Assembly (NCBI GenBank): GCA_004369085.1 | Contig: ML210298.1 | Span: 11,685 to 75,684, forward strand | Origin: Coprinopsis marcescibilis | Taxonomy: Eukaryota; Basidiomycota; Agaricomycetes; Agaricales; Psathyrellaceae | Reading direction: 5' to 3' | DNA length: 64,000 nucleotides | Shown here: piece by piece, positions 34,813-47,870 of the stretch | How the letters are laid out: each line of letters begins with the position of its first letter | Numbering within the stretch: position 1 is the stretch's first letter | The notes under the pieces: generated by a model | What the model was told of the DNA's origin: nothing | What the model saw: the letters and a program-made list of their open reading frames with translations, nothing else | The model's database searches: none | Made by a program: the position numbers and the translations under genes

Positions 34813-37800
34813 GTGACGGCCATACCAATCGCGATGAACACCAACTCTGAGTATGTCTGCAAAGACTGCAGCGTATCCTATGCGATGCCTCGGTACCTTG
34901 AGCAACATCAGAGGGACGTCTGCGCCCGTAGCAAACGGTCACTCTCAACGATCCTAGATCAAGCCAAAGAAATGTGGGTTGCCCGCAAGCGTCAAAGAGA
35001 GGAATTTCACTCAAATCAAGAGGCGAATGCCTCCGACTCGAGCCGGATTCAGAGACACATCGCCAATCACACTGCACCCCTGGACCACGCTACAACAGCC
35101 AACAGACTAGGTACCACAGAATTGTCCTCACAACATCCGAGGCCGGTCCTTCCAGAAGCACCCCGAGTCCGAGTCAGCACACACTGGTAAGTCTATGCAT
35201 CTGAAACACCAGGGGATTGAGTTTGAGGGGGGTGCACGTTGCTTACACTATCAATAATCCAGACACAACCTGAAGTTCTCGACGATTCAAGCCAGCCTGT
35301 CGCAACGCGTAAAGCCAAAAGGAGCTGCAAAACACCTGCTCAATTCCGAGATAATGCAATGGATGATATGAAGTCATCAGACAAGGAGTCCGAGTCAGAA
35401 GATGAAACTAATAGCAATCCGGAAAGATTACCCCTGGTCACCTCTCTTCGCCGAACTACCGATTTGGGTGGGTGATTTATGCATCATTCTTTCTAGCTGA
35501 TTCTAAAGGTCGGCTCAGGATACAGCATGGCAGTCGAGTCGGAGCATAGGCCAGACTTTGATCTATCGCCTCCATCTCCAGCTGGTGAGTTGGGATCTAC
35601 TTTATTGGTACATTTGTGATGGTATCACAATCAAAACAAGTTTGGACTCTGGCGGAGATTCTTCGGCAAGTCACCACCAACCACAGATCCTGATGAGCAG
35701 ACAGATCCCACCCAGCTGGAAGACTCTGATCCCAACGACGGCCTCTCAGGCCTTGACAATTCCTAACACACCTCAAGTACCGATTCCCAATATGACGGCC
35801 AACAGACTTTCAGTCCTTTCCCCAATAAAAGCGCGTTCGAAATGGCCCACTGGTACTTCAATGGCGGAAACAAGAAGTCTGTGAAAGAATTCAACGAGCT
35901 CATAACAATGTTGAAGGACCCGACTTTCAATGCTCACGACACAGCAAATGCCAACTGGTCAAGAATAATCGACTCGTTTCAACAACACTTTCAAGACAAC
36001 TCGTTTCCGGAGGCCGACTCAAGTGGATGGTTTGACGACGCTGGTTGGAACACGACCCCAATCTCCATACCAGTACCATTCCACAAAGCAATGAAGAATT
36101 CAGGAATAGAACAAAAAGTTGTTGGGACCTTGCATCACTGTAAGATTCTCTCTATCCTAGAAGAGAAAGTGCGCAGCCCTTCAGATGGACCCCACTTCCA
36201 CTACCATCCTTACAAGTTGTGATGGGACAGCGGAATCGCAGGCGCGCCCAGGAACATACACGTTTATGGGGAGATGTACACCTCTGATGCTTTTCTGAAG
36301 GCCCACAAGGAGCTACAACAATCCCCGCCCATTGTTGGCTGCAAACGCGAACATGTTGTAGCGTCACTCATGTTCTGGTCGGACGCAACTCAGCTAACCC
36401 AGTTTGGTTCAGCCAAACTGTGGCCGTGCTACATGTTCTTCAGGAACGAGTCGAAATATCGCTGTTCAAAAACTTCGCTGGATCTATGCAAGCATGTCGC
36501 ATACTTCGACACGGTAAGTAGAGAGCTCATTACCTTATTTGGAACGGTAGAGGCTAATTGTTCACAGATATCTGATGACTTCAAAGACTATCTCCGTGCG
36601 CGATCTGGAGGAAAATTACCCCCCTCTGACTTCTTCACCCATTGCAACCAGGAGGTCTTTCAAGCGCAGTGGGCATTGCTCCTCAATGAAGAGCTTGTCG
36701 AGGCAATGAAAAATGGGATAGTACTTATGTGTCATGATGGGGTTGAACGACGATTTTACCCCAGGATATTCACCTATTCCACTGATTATCCAGAGCAGTA
36801 TGACGATCATTGCTTCTTGAATCTGGAACCTAACTCGAGGTCATTCGCACTGTTTTAGGGTCATTATAGCCACCATGAAGCAGAATGGCACTTATCCTTG
36901 CCCTCGATGTCTTATCCTGAACACAGGTCTGCAGAACATGGGAACACCTGAAGATATGGCCTTCCAATGTGCTAACCAACATCGCAATGACGAACAATAC
37001 AGGCAGATGCTTGCAGATGCCCACAAAGAGATTAAGATGGGATTCTCAATCACTGGTGACAAGGTTTTAGACCATATGAACAGTCGCTCCATGGTTCCTG
37101 TCAAGGTATGGTCAAGTTGACATCGCGTGGAACCACTGAAAGCAAACACTAACATTGTTAATCCTCCTGTATAGAATGCTTTTCACTCGCGGTTAGCTGA
37201 CCTAAACTTCAACATATTTCCTTGCCTAGTTGTCAACCTCTTGCACGAATTCGAAATCGGGGTATGGAAATCATCATTCATTCATCTAATCCAGCTTCTG
37301 TATGCGTTAAATAAGGCTGGTATCTCGGATTTAGACCTTTGGTGAGAGAATTACTAAAAACACTGATTGTCATGCATATTCTGGATATACAGGTACAGAA
37401 CCATAGACCCATTCGGCAAGGAAACTATTCAAGCCTTTGGTCTCAATGCATCAGAAATGAGGAGAAAGGCGGCTAGGGATTACAAGGATTTACTTCAGGT
37501 ATGATTCTCTCAAAGACGTAGTGACTCTGACTTACTGGTATCCATCTGTGGGCAGTGCTTGATTCCTATTGTTGATTCTCTACTCCCGGCCCCTCACGAC
37601 GAAATTGTACTGGAATTGCTTCGATTACTCTGCGAATGGCACGCCCTCACAAAGCTACACCTTCACAACAAGTTCACTGTCAAGATGCTGGAGACCACGA
37701 CGATTCAACTAGGGTCCCAATTTTGGTTATTTCAACAAGAAATGTGCTCAAAAGTGGCAACTATGGAGCTTCCGCGGGAATACGAGGCGCGTGCATGACG

Positions 37801-39336
37801 GAATCTGGCCAAAGCAACTAACTCTGCGGAAAGGGCTCAAGATTCAGGAAATGGGGCAGTGGGAACGACAAGGAGAGTGAAGACATTCAACCTCACCACT
37901 GTGAAGTATCATTCACTTGGGGATTACGCTGATTCCATCATCGAGTTTGGGACCACTGATTCGATCACCAGCGAAATTGTGAGTCCCGGTCAAACATCAG
38001 ATCAGGGTACGATACTTATGTTTTTATGAAATTAGGGGGAGAAGAGTCATCGGAACCCAAAGACCTGGTACCGGCGCACAAATAAGCGGGGATATCGGTG
38101 GCAGATTGCACTTGTTGAGCAAAGGCGTGCGAGGTTGAAACGGCTGAAAGAGAAAAGTGACCAAGAATTGCACAAGCCAGTCAAACTGGACCATCCCACC
38201 GAATTCGTCTCCCCAGGGGATACAGCGCCTTCAAGGTTTTGATATCATATTGGGACCAGCCAAAAGTACTACAACATTACTGGGAGCTTTGTACGTACAA
38301 ATACATCAATCATCGACCCAGCATTGACGGTGACTATTCCCTATTCTTACCCGTTTGTTCTGTTCCTGATTGATCTTATCCAGAATGTCATTCCAAAGCT
38401 CAAAGGACATCTTCTCCCACATATCCTTCGAAAGCTTGCTCCCGGCCTCTACTTAAAGCCTCAAGTAAAAGCCCCATTGTCAATGAAGGAAGATTGGGTC
38501 AAAGTCATCATCCACAAGAATCGTCTTTGTCATCACCAGTTGTTGCGTCTTAGGTACACAACCTATGATGTACGACGAGACGAGGATATCATTCACCTCA
38601 GAACAGGAAGATCGAACATCATGGTCCTCAACACTGATTATGATCCAGGGGCGTTGCTACCCCTATATCGATATGGCCGCGTCATCAGGATATTCAGTGC
38701 AGACGTGATGTATGTTGGCGCGCTTGCGGACAAAAGCCATTGCTATGAAGCTCATCGGTTGGACATTCTTTGGGTATGTTGGTTTGGAAATGTCCCCAGC
38801 AAGCCCTCAGGGGTTCAATATCCCCTTGAGAGAATACAATTTCTACCCCTTTCAAGTGATGATGCCTTCGGATTTATAGACCCCACCCTGGTCATCCGCG
38901 CAGCCCACATCATCCCCAATTTCTCTGCTGGTCCCTGTGAGGAAACAGCCAGCAAAAAGTCTGCGTGGACAGCCGACAAAAAGGATTGGCAGAGCTATTG
39001 CATTAACAAGTGAGCTCCTCAACCGTTGTCTTGATTGCTATTCTTGGTACTGATGTCAAACTCTCATTGGGTCTCACTGCCAGGTACATTGACCGCAATA
39101 TGTTTATGCGATACCATTCAGATGTTGCTATCGGTCACCTTGCATACCGGTCCAAGCACCCCCAATTCTCGACAGCCCATGTCAAGAGGGGAGGGCTTCA
39201 GCCTACCACTATTTCCAAAGTCCCAGCCACAACCATAACCCCACCAATACTGCCTAACATTGACAAGGATGAAAGCAATGACAACGATGATTTTGGACCT
39301 GGGCCAGAACTTGAAGAGTCTGAGGATGAGTTGTAG
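34813..39336 (+). pseudogene. Plavaka-type transposase pseudogene
   Basis: Collinear exons resemble the Agaricomycete Plavaka transposase over nearly its whole length. An N-terminal Cys/His finger (YVCKDC, LEQHQRDVC) is followed by FGLWRRFFG and PFPNKSAFEMAHWYFNGG. Then come LMFWSDATQLTQFGSAKLWP, RFYPRIFTYSTDYPEQ, CPRCLI and VVNLLHEFEIGVW. The C-terminal part has NRLCHHQLLRLRYTTYDVRR and RYIDRNMFMRY. At least four in-frame stops interrupt conserved sequence: TAA 35764-35766, TGA 36220-36222, TGA 37796-37798 and TGA near 38240. The join between the first two exons (35190 to about 35262) is also out of phase. Introns remain recognisable, so decay is by point mutation rather than by deletion. 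It cannot encode a full-length transposase. Confidence 0.85.
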
Positions 39337-39839
39337 CCATCGAACTGGCCGCATTTAGCTTGGATACAAATTCTGAAACTGTTCAGCATTCAAAGATATA
39401 ATAAATTTGAATTTAGCCTGAGCTTCATGCCAGTCGTATTTTTCAACTCTCGTGACTCAAATACAGCTAGTATGTAAGTGTCAGTACTGGTGGTACTACT
39501 TAGTACAAGTCGTAAGAAGGCAGTGCTACTAGAATGGTTGAACTCCCTGCTGGTGAACAGTAACTGGTGACCAATTGTCAACTTCTCTACCGGAAATAGC
39601 ATTTCAACGCAAACAGTCCGCAATGTGGTTGCCTTGTGTCTTGGTCACTGTGCTACGTCCGCTTGGATATACACCTGTTGTACCTTTGTACCTAGGACCT
39701 CCCTTATGTCTTCTGAGGCAGGACTTTATTTAAATTACCTTCACCATCATCGCAAGATGAATGCACTTCAATCCTGGGTGGTCTTCAATCCAGCGAGGAG
39801 AAGCCGAGCGTCCTAATATCCAAACATCCCCAACATTCC

Positions 39840-40075
39840 CAAGGACTTATGAAGCCTTACAAGGGCAGAGATATGTTGGCATCGCCGTCACATGTGTTTC
39901 GACCATTCTCAAGTGGGTTGGGTAACTTCAAACGTTTCAACTCCTGAGGGGAGCTACGTGTTCGCGCACTCAAAGATCCCCGACGCTCGCAAGGGCTTGT
40001 AAGGCCTTACAAGGGCAGAGATATCTTGGCGCCTTATGCAATAATTGCGGCATTGTTACAAGGTCATGTGATAAG
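39840..40075 (+). repeat. Tandem palindromic repeats
   Basis: Two direct copies of a 30-bp unit (GCCTTACAAGGGCAGAGATA plus TGTTGGC or TCTTGGC) lie at about 39851-39880 and 40001-40030. Positions 39996-40013 are a perfect 18-bp palindrome, CTTGTAAGGCCTTACAAG. The second copy continues into TGCAATAATTGCG and TTACAAGGTC, matching 19958-20040. These could be transposon termini or binding sites. Confidence 0.6.
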
Positions 40076-40469
40076 ACGACAACAATTGCGAAAAACGGCA
40101 ATGGCCTGCAATGTCATACAATCGGCGGCTCAAATTTTGTGATGGAGTCGCTGGGGAACCAGCGACTCTAGTCGCTTAGGGCGTAGTGGACCTTTTTTGA
40201 GATCGACGCGGGTACTCCTCAATGTACTCCTAAGATTCAAGAATTTGTGGAACACATACATATCCTTGTAGTAGCACAGTATACATAGGTTGGGCTGGAG
40301 GGCTACAAAGGTTGTTAAATCCCTTCATATCTATAACGATACTGCCTAGCTCTGTTTGTACTTGATTGTTTTATTTTATTTTTTCGTTTGGACCACTTTC
40401 TTCATTCCCTTGATACTTTTTCTGAGACTTCTCGCACTGGTCATGGTCCACTGCAGGGCCATGTCGGAA

Positions 40470-40690
40470 ATCCCAATATAGGTTACAATCACGTTAATCG
40501 CCTTAATCTGGATTTTGATTTTAATTAGGGCAGAAACTTTATAATCAACAGGACTGATTTCAATTCGGCCGAACAATCTTAATCGGCCACATCACATCAT
40601 AATGACCGCCGGTGATTGAAACCGGTGGGACTTATTATAACCGTGGGTTGGATTAAAAATCAAAAATTAGTATTGGAACCCTCATACGAC
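40470..40690. repeat. AATC-rich sequence, possible transposon end
   Basis: Many short TTAATC/GATTAA and AATCGG motifs occur, together with TGATTGAAA. Similar motifs cluster at 47750-47870, beyond the 5' end of the Plavaka gene. They may be subterminal repeats of one element spanning about 40.4-47.9 kb. This is a weak inference because no precise terminal repeat was identified. Confidence 0.35.
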
Positions 40691-40717
40691 ATTATCACCA
40701 CACCGCCTCAATTACAA

Positions 40718-40803
40718 GAGGTCCCACGGGAATCGAACCCACAACCGCAGCATAGATTACAATCGTATAACTTAGTGTTCTAACCACTACGCCATCCTTC
40801 TGT
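40718..40803 (-). mobile_element. tRNA-derived SINE head or tRNA pseudogene
   Basis: On the minus strand an A-box-like TGGCGTAGTGGTTAGAACAC and a B-box-like GTGGGTTCGATTCCCGTG are correctly spaced for RNA polymerase III. The acceptor and anticodon stems pair poorly, so it is not a functional tRNA gene. The B-box core is the same as in the copy at 63.75 kb. Confidence 0.65.
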
Positions 40804-41265
40804 TATATTAGACTGTAATTAACATAAGGACATGCCCTCACTTTTGGACTTAGACAATGCTGAGAGTCACTGCCGCCACTCACCCTCACATCCTGACACA
40901 TCACAAAACACAAAGTTCAATAACGAGGGGGCGGTAAAGCGACAGAATAGCATTGTTCAAGTGATATCATCTGATATGTACATAGAAATATGGGGGAAAT
41001 GAAGTGTACACTGAGGAAACTCGTATACTAACAAAGGAAACAGCAAGCACAGGAGCAACACAAGGAACTTCTAACAGAGGGTACAGCAGTGAGAAGCGCA
41101 GCATGCAGATGGAAGAGAAAGAAGATGGTAAGATAAGTGGCAAAAAAAGCACGAGGCTCAGGTGGTCTTCGCTGATGCACAAGTGGTGCGCCTGTTAACT
41201 GGTCCGGGCGCGGGAGCATCAGTATCAGCAGCTGTAACCTTGGCCTTGCAAGTGCGGGGTCCACC

Positions 41266-43049
41266 TCACCTTGCTGGTCTAGATGTCTCCGGAACAACAG
41301 TCGCTTCGCGGTCCTAAAGGAGGTTATGAGTAAGAAGATCAGCGAAATCACTGAGGTAAGACCTACCAAAGCTTTGGCGCCTAAGGCCTCTGCCCCATCA
41401 GTCATGTCATCCGTCGAAAGAGAGAGGGAGGTCAACTGGCCCTCAAGCCCAGACTGGTTGGTGCAGTGAGTGGTAGGAACAAGGGTAGCACTTGGATCCT
41501 GGGCATAGAAGCTGTCGTTGTCCTCCCATTCTTGAACAATAACGGTGGGCTGTGCTGAAAGCGGGGATGGAGAGTCCTGAGAAGCGCTGGGATTGGTGGC
41601 GGCCTTGATGGCCCGCATCATCTTGTATACTGCTGGGAACATGTGGAAGTGGGACAAGACATTGTCCGAGACTGACTGGGGCTCCTCGCTGGTCCCGGAA
41701 CTGGCTCCTGGGACATATGTTGGGAAGACCTTCTCGTTGTAGACAGCCTTGAGCCCACCGCCAAGCTTGGTGTGTTCGATGCTGTGGATGACCTGTTTGA
41801 AGGCCAGGTACAGGTCATAGTAGCGGATATGCGAAAGAGCACCAATGCCCATGTTAGGAAACTCCTTATCGGGGCTGAGCACATAGACAAGCTTGAAGAA
41901 ATTGGTCAGACGGAGGAAAAAGGGAAAAAAACCAAAGATGACTCACGTGAACACCAATGCAAGCAATGAACCCACTTGTTGCATGAAGGCTGAAGTCGGG
42001 AGAGGAGAGCATGCCGTTCGACTGCTCCCGTATGGCTAGGGGGCTGCTCATGGACGACTTGCCATATGCAATAAAGCGTCCAAGCTGTGGAAAATCCCTG
42101 GTGTCAGCATGCTAACAAGTCACAGCAGTAAGGGAACCAAAAGGAAACTCACCTGATAAAAGGTCTCACCACGCATAAAGGCCTCGGGGTTGCCAACGTC
42201 AAAGTCCTCAAAGAGAATAGGAGGGAAGGTGGAATAGGGACAAGCCGTCCCAGAGGAAGAGCCGTTGTGACCAAGAAGGAAGCGAAGATCCTCACAACTC
42301 GCCCGCTCCTCGGAGTCCGTGTTGGACTTGAGGAAGTGTGAGGACTTGAGACGACACGGGAAGTTGTCACCCAGGATCGCCAAGAGGCTGCCTCGGGTTT
42401 GGAAAAAGCTCTGGGTGCGTATAACGCGTCCAGACTTCTCAAACTAAGGGGGTGTATGTGTCACAACATCCAAGGGGTAAAAAAAGAAGATGAGACTCAC
42501 CATCACGGCAAAGAGCGAGAGGGGATCAAGAAGGTCCTCGTGGTACTTCATGGGAACAAGCCTGTACAGCTGGAAGCGGACGTAGTTGTTGTTGGCATCC
42601 GGTGTCTCATAGCGCTTTGCCTCCAGCTGGTAGTTGACAAGAGGAGGCCCGAACATGTCGACATCCCAGCGCATAGTGAAGAAGATCATGAAGATTGACC
42701 CCAATCGCACAGCTGCCAGCTCCTCAGGACTCCTGGTCGAGCCCTTGGCCCGGGTCTTCTTCTGGTGTGTCGCAAGTCGGAGCTGGAATTCGAGGACGGC
42801 ATTCTTCTTGGTCAACTCCTGGTTGTCCGCCTTCATCTTCTGCAAGTCGATATGCGCAACCTCGAGAGCCTGCTCAATGTAGTCAGCCACAAAAGTAAGA
42901 TCCGAATACCGGAGCAGAGTACATACCTTTCGAAGAACCTCAGCGCTACCACCGTTCTGGATGTAACGAGCTCTGGCAATCTCAGCCGACAAGAGAGTCA
43001 CAGAGAGGGAGACAGAGATGGGAGCAGGGGTCTGGGAAGCGTTGGACAT
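41266..43049 (-). CDS. Six-exon hypothetical protein
   Basis: Exons 43049-42927, 42869-42501, 42443-42153, 42084-41947, 41891-41367 and 41313-41266 are all in phase 0 and give 497 residues. Residues about 42-85 form a likely coiled coil (KMKADNQELTKKNAVLEFQL). A conserved-looking block follows (FTMRWDVDMFGPPL, LYRLVPMKYHEDLL, GPP-to-FGP type hydrophobics). The C-terminal 170 residues are Ser/Thr/Pro-rich. The first intron is 57 bp and in frame, so it could be retained, adding 19 residues. An upstream in-frame ATG at 43151 exists, but the 43049 start follows more plausible leader sequence. I do not recognise the family. It lies on the same strand as, and downstream of, a Plavaka transposase gene and might be a passenger gene of that element. 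Confidence 0.7.
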
Positions 43050-43754
43050 GGTAGATACTACTGACAGAGAGTGAGTGAGGGTGACATCACATGACATGAC
43101 ACGACGTTGAGGACAATGGCAGAAAGAGGACTTACGTCGATGTGCGTTCACGAATCACGAGCAATGAGAAGAGCAGAGAATAGCTGGGCAGTAGAGAACA
43201 AGTAGCTTGGGACTCTGACTGTCCAGATACGCTCAGAGCAGACCTTATATACAGTAGCGCAGCCGGCGTTCACGGGTACTTAGGAGCTTTGTTTTGAGAG
43301 GTATCTTGCGAGTTCCAAGTCATACAGCCACGTTCAAAGTTGCTAGCCATTATCTTGACGTGTAAAGTCGGCTGCTGCTCCCAAAAAAGCATCTTCAAAG
43401 TCATTCTACGCTATTTTAGAACCTGTCTTTCCTTCAGCTCTGTCTGCACCACCCTGAATATTAGGCCTTGTTTTCCTGCGGAGATGGAACGTGTTTGGCT
43501 AGTCCGGCATGTGCTGATGCTGCACGCGTCGGCTAATTAGCGCTAGACGTAAAATCACAACCCGCACTTTGCACGCACCGCTACCTAGGCTCTACGAGCT
43601 TTCATCCTTCCCCAGGGCCTGTGTAGCTTATACACAAAACTAAGTTGAAACCTTTTTCAGAAACATATGTAGGTATTTGAGGGGCCCAGTGGAGAAGTTT
43701 GCACTGCAGGTATGGAATCATTACGTACATTTAGCGCTTAAAACATGTAATAGA
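43050..43754. other. Intergenic, upstream region of the six-exon gene
   Basis: A TATA-like TTATATACA occurs near 43243, about 195 bp before the chosen ATG (on the minus strand) and so possibly part of its promoter. No gene was found. Confidence 0.4.
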
Positions 43755-46700
43755 TTAGCTATCTTCGCCATGCAAGGCCTCCGTCCCGCAGTTCCTTCGA
43801 TCGTAGCCAGTAGTCGGGGTCCAAAAACAGTTAAGGATATATTCATCCTTGAAATCGCAATCCCAAGCTGGAGTTAAACATGCTGCTCGCAGAATCGGGC
43901 CGACATGTATAACGATTGAGTCGGAATATGCCCTTTGCCGAACGCGGATAAGGTCAAAGTTGGCATCTCTGGCCCGGTTTGTGACTGATGGTCGCAGATC
44001 GAACAGAGTAACTAGAGCAAGGTGCTGTGCTACTCCGTTATAAGTCACCGTGAATACCAGGAGAAGTCGTCCAAAGGAGACTGTAGAGTTGGTGACCTGG
44101 TACATCAGGCAGTTGTGTCGTTCGTGTCCATGGAACTTGGTGTGAGAGCGTATGAGATCGGTTCTACGGGCCCAGTCATCCAATGACTCGTACTCAACGC
44201 GAATGAGGTGGTATTCTCTTATCTATCGCAACGTGTTCAGGGTTAACAGAGTCACAAGATAAGTTTGACCTTGTCCATACCTCCTGGGACACCGGAAACG
44301 AATGTATGTGTGATTGAGCGATGCCTGCTTCACTCAGGCGATCGGCAATCTTTCTGTTAAGATTTTGAAACGCCGCTTTGAACTCTGCTGGTGATTTGGC
44401 AATGATGTCGCTTATCGGGCTTGGTTGCCGTTCACGGGATCCAAACGAGATATGGGGATAGTCTGGCACTATCCACTCACCACCCTCGGCACTGTCATCA
44501 AGCTCTGCCTCCTTTCTCAGTGCTTCGAGCTCTGCTAGGATCTCATCCCACTCCGAATCGAAAGAGAAGCAGCAGTCTCATTGTTCATGCGATAGAGCTG
44601 GTTGACATGTTTCATATTTGAGTGAAGCCTCGAGAGTGTGATAAGCGCCCACATACCTGGACGTTGACATTTTTGAAGTTGGTGCGGAGCTGGTAGTTTA
44701 GACGAACAGGGCGGTGTGCTCGCTCAAACGTTTTGCAATTCCCGTTCACGGTTGCACCTTTGCGACAGATATCGCGGAACATGTGCGTATGACTGTGAAA
44801 CTTAGGAAAGTTCCAGTCCTTGTCCGTGTTTGTGGTAACATCGAGAAATTTCTGTGTAAACGGCAGGTTCAGAACTGCCAAGGTATAATAATAGTTTAAA
44901 GAAATAAGAAACAAACCTTTGAGCGGGTGTAGAACTCCTGTAGGAGCGCTTCTCCCTCACGGATAAGCTTCTGCGAGGGATTCCGAAGCGAAGCAAAGAG
45001 ATCAAGGTCCAGATAGGACCTTAACATCATAAGTAAATGGTAGGGCTCCGAGTTATTCTCTTTCGACGTTGCGAAAAGAGGGTATATCGCAAATAGAATG
45101 ACCTGTTAATCTATGGTAAGTCTCGTATCTGTGGTCCCATGTATTGAACGTGCACACCTTGGATAGGTCTTCGAATTTTGACGCATCCGCAATCTCTCCA
45201 AGCGTCGAAAGCGTTGAGAAGTGCGTCAAGCCAGGCCACCGAGGTGAGTTATTCAAGCTATGATTAAATTAGAGGCAGCGGCGTCAGCTAGCAGGAATAC
45301 AAGGTGGTACACGGCACGTACTTTGCGTCTACCTGGGCTGCTCCCTGCGACCCAAAATAAGCTGCCAAAATGCGAGAAATCTCTTTCATGAGATGGTCCC
45401 TAAAGAGACCGATGTGGTAGGCGTGGAGGCGATCCCATGTAAGCGCCGAATACACATCTGACAGCTCAAAGCTCCAGAACGCGTTCTGTACCAATTAAAT
45501 AAGCCATAATGCGAGTTGAATATTTGAAGGAAGCGTACCTCTACAGCCCGCAGTCCATACCCTTTCAGAACGTTATTCCGGCCCTCTTTTGTCATTCCAA
45601 CGGTGTCCATGAAGACTTGCTGCATCCATGGCGTGGTTCGGAGGCGCCAGGACTTAGACAAGTCCGATTGCTCCTCTCTTGGCACTAGACACACGGGGCA
45701 TGGGAACAAGCCCTTGATTCCACGTATCATCGCCATTATGCATCTCAAAATACACAGTCAGATCAATGAAAACTGTAATGAGAACGAAGCTACGTACTGC
45801 TCTTCGTAGTCAGATGCTAGAATAATGATGAAAGGGTACAGCCATCTGGAAATGGCTTCAATTGAGTACGCCTTTCCGGTTGTAGCGAATTCTGAAGCGA
45901 TTGACTTTAGGATCTCAAGAAAGGCCTTTACCCAGACTTCTTGCTTGAAGTTCGGATATTCAGCCTGCGAGAACGCATCCACATGTTCGTCTCCAACCTT
46001 GAACACCAATTAGTCCAATTAATTCAATTGATTCCAAGTTGAAGACATACCACTGGCATGAGGCCTACCATAACTTCCTTTCCATGTTTGATGCCGTTTC
46101 GGACACGCAGGGGGAGATTTCCGCATCGTGCGTAAATCGGGTAAGCCTTCTGGGTCCCGAAAGTCGATAGACTCGTCTTGTCCGCATTCAGGATGATGGC
46201 AAAAACACCGGCGCCGTTGGGAAGCGCCGACTAGTTTGTCTTTGAGTCCGTGTTGCAGTAATGGAGATGGTCGAAGCATGAACGTACCTGCGCCTCCCAC
46301 CATGCTTCGCCTGTCCAGGGCTCGTTGTAGCGCCGATCAAAGGCGCCCCCGTTGTACTGCTCGACCTTAACTGCATCGAACTGACACTGTGGGAGCAGAG
46401 CTTGATCACTCATCATCATGTCGACCCAACTCATTAGCGGAGTTCCCATCATCTCATACGAGATGTCTTCAGTCTTTGAAAAATTTCATTTCGGATTTTA
46501 CGATCTATGGCAAGAACCAGGTGTGAATGAGCAATTGAAACTTTACAGAAATTCGAAAGACATACATTAGGTACATGAACCTTCCGAGCTTCCTCCCAAG
46601 TTTTGCTCAGATCTGGCTCATCGATGATTGTAAAGCTTTTCGGCTTGGAGACGCATTCTTGAATCAGCTTGATGAGCCGTTGTGTCTGCTTTTTGTTCAT

Positions 46701-47620
46701 TCGAGCGTCCTGTGCAAGTTCTGCGATCTCAATGTCCGGACGTGTACGAAACGGCCTCCAAGGCTCTTTGTTGATGGAGTTGAGATCGTAGTCGGCGCTT
46801 AACCCGGGCTGGTAATCCAAAAAACGGTGCATCTCAACCGCCTTGCAAGCATTGAGATGGGTCGTGATGCGTATGTCCTTATCGCGCAGCTCCCAGCCCT
46901 CGGGTATCTCGCCGTGAATAGAGTCGCTGCTGGCTGCTCTGGGTGTGTTGGGGATCTCGCCTGATTCGCCAGAGCCCTCCAAACCCCTGCTGTGTTCTTC
47001 GGCGACCATTGGCGTAAATTCGGACGCTGAATCGTCTAGGAAGGATACCTTCAGAGATGCGTGAGAGGTAGACTGACCATACAACGTACCTTCCGCATCT
47101 GGGGGATTAATCTCGCTGTTAGATTCCTGTGCGGCTTCCGTGGTTACATCCATCGCAAATGGGTCAGGCCCATCTCCATTGTTGGCTATCACTATGGTGC
47201 ACTATTAGTGTAGGTTTCTCTATTAAAGAGCCAGAGTTACTTACTACCTGGACTTGGAGCATTGTTTCGTGAGCGTTTGACCGCTCTACTCCTTGAAGGC
47301 GAAACCATAGTCTCTGTGGCGATACTTGACATCGCATCTGCGTGATCCTGCCCGATCGAGCTTTCACCAACCCTACCTATACGTCGTGGGGGTTTTATTA
47401 TTCTGTCAACACTCTTAGGCACTGCAATAGACTTTAGAAGCGTACCTTGAGATACATCTCCAATGTAGGTAGGCGAAGCCGGGTTCAAGTGGCAGAACTG
47501 CTCATGAGTGAAACAACCACAGGGATCGACTGACGCGTTGCAGAATTGGCATGTCTTGGAAGCTGGCTTCCCCCGATTGCTGGTCCTGCCTTTCTTTTTT
47601 TTCCCCTTCCCTTTGTTCAT
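43755..47620 (-). pseudogene. Plavaka-type transposase gene, one frameshift
   Basis: About twelve exons can be joined in phase: 47620-47248, 47191-46566, 46473-46288, 46230-46051, 45997-45798, 45743-45539, 45485-45322, 45257-45158, 45102-44917, 44851-44657, 44597-44281 and 44222-43755. The N-terminus has a lysine-rich start and CQFC..C....H..FCH ligands. The core reads as Plavaka: LDYQPGLSADYDLNSINKEP, NADKTSLSTFGTQKAYPIY, GLFPCPVCLVP and LTWDRLHAYHIGLF. The C-terminal half has DWNFPKFHSHTHMFRDIC, YQLRTNFKNVN and VEYESLDDWARR. The one clear break is in the eleventh exon near 44578-44583, where the frame moves between MNNE and DCCFSFDSEWDEILAELEA; a different splice could perhaps repair it. 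The final residues after 43830 look unlike the family. Conserved DDE residues could not be assigned with certainty. Confidence 0.8.
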
Positions 47621-47744
47621 GTTGGAATGTTATCAAGTACAGTATGAGAGGTACAAATGGACAATTTACACAGAAACGTAGGTTCAGAGCGCTCCCCTAT
47701 CTTATCGGAACCCATCAAAATGCACATGTGGTCATCATAATATG

Positions 47745-47870
47745 ATCGCAGATATTTTAAGGCCCGGAGGACCGTTACAATCCGATGCTCTTATTTTAAT
47801 CGTCATTATAATCCCATTATCGGCATTTCAATCGATCAGTGATTGAAATTGCGTGGGGAAATTCCGACAC
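47745..47870. repeat. AATC-rich sequence, possible transposon end
   Basis: Motifs such as TTTTAATCG, ATAATCCC, TTTCAATCGATCAGTGATTG and GATTGAAAT are clustered about 130 bp beyond the Plavaka start codon. They resemble the cluster at 40470-40690. They may be subterminal repeats of the element. Confidence 0.4.

Noticed and set aside
41266..43049. TET/JBP gene accompanying the transposon
   Set aside because: KDZ-type elements in mushrooms are known to be linked with TET/JBP genes, but the six-exon gene shows no double-stranded beta-helix or HxD motif.
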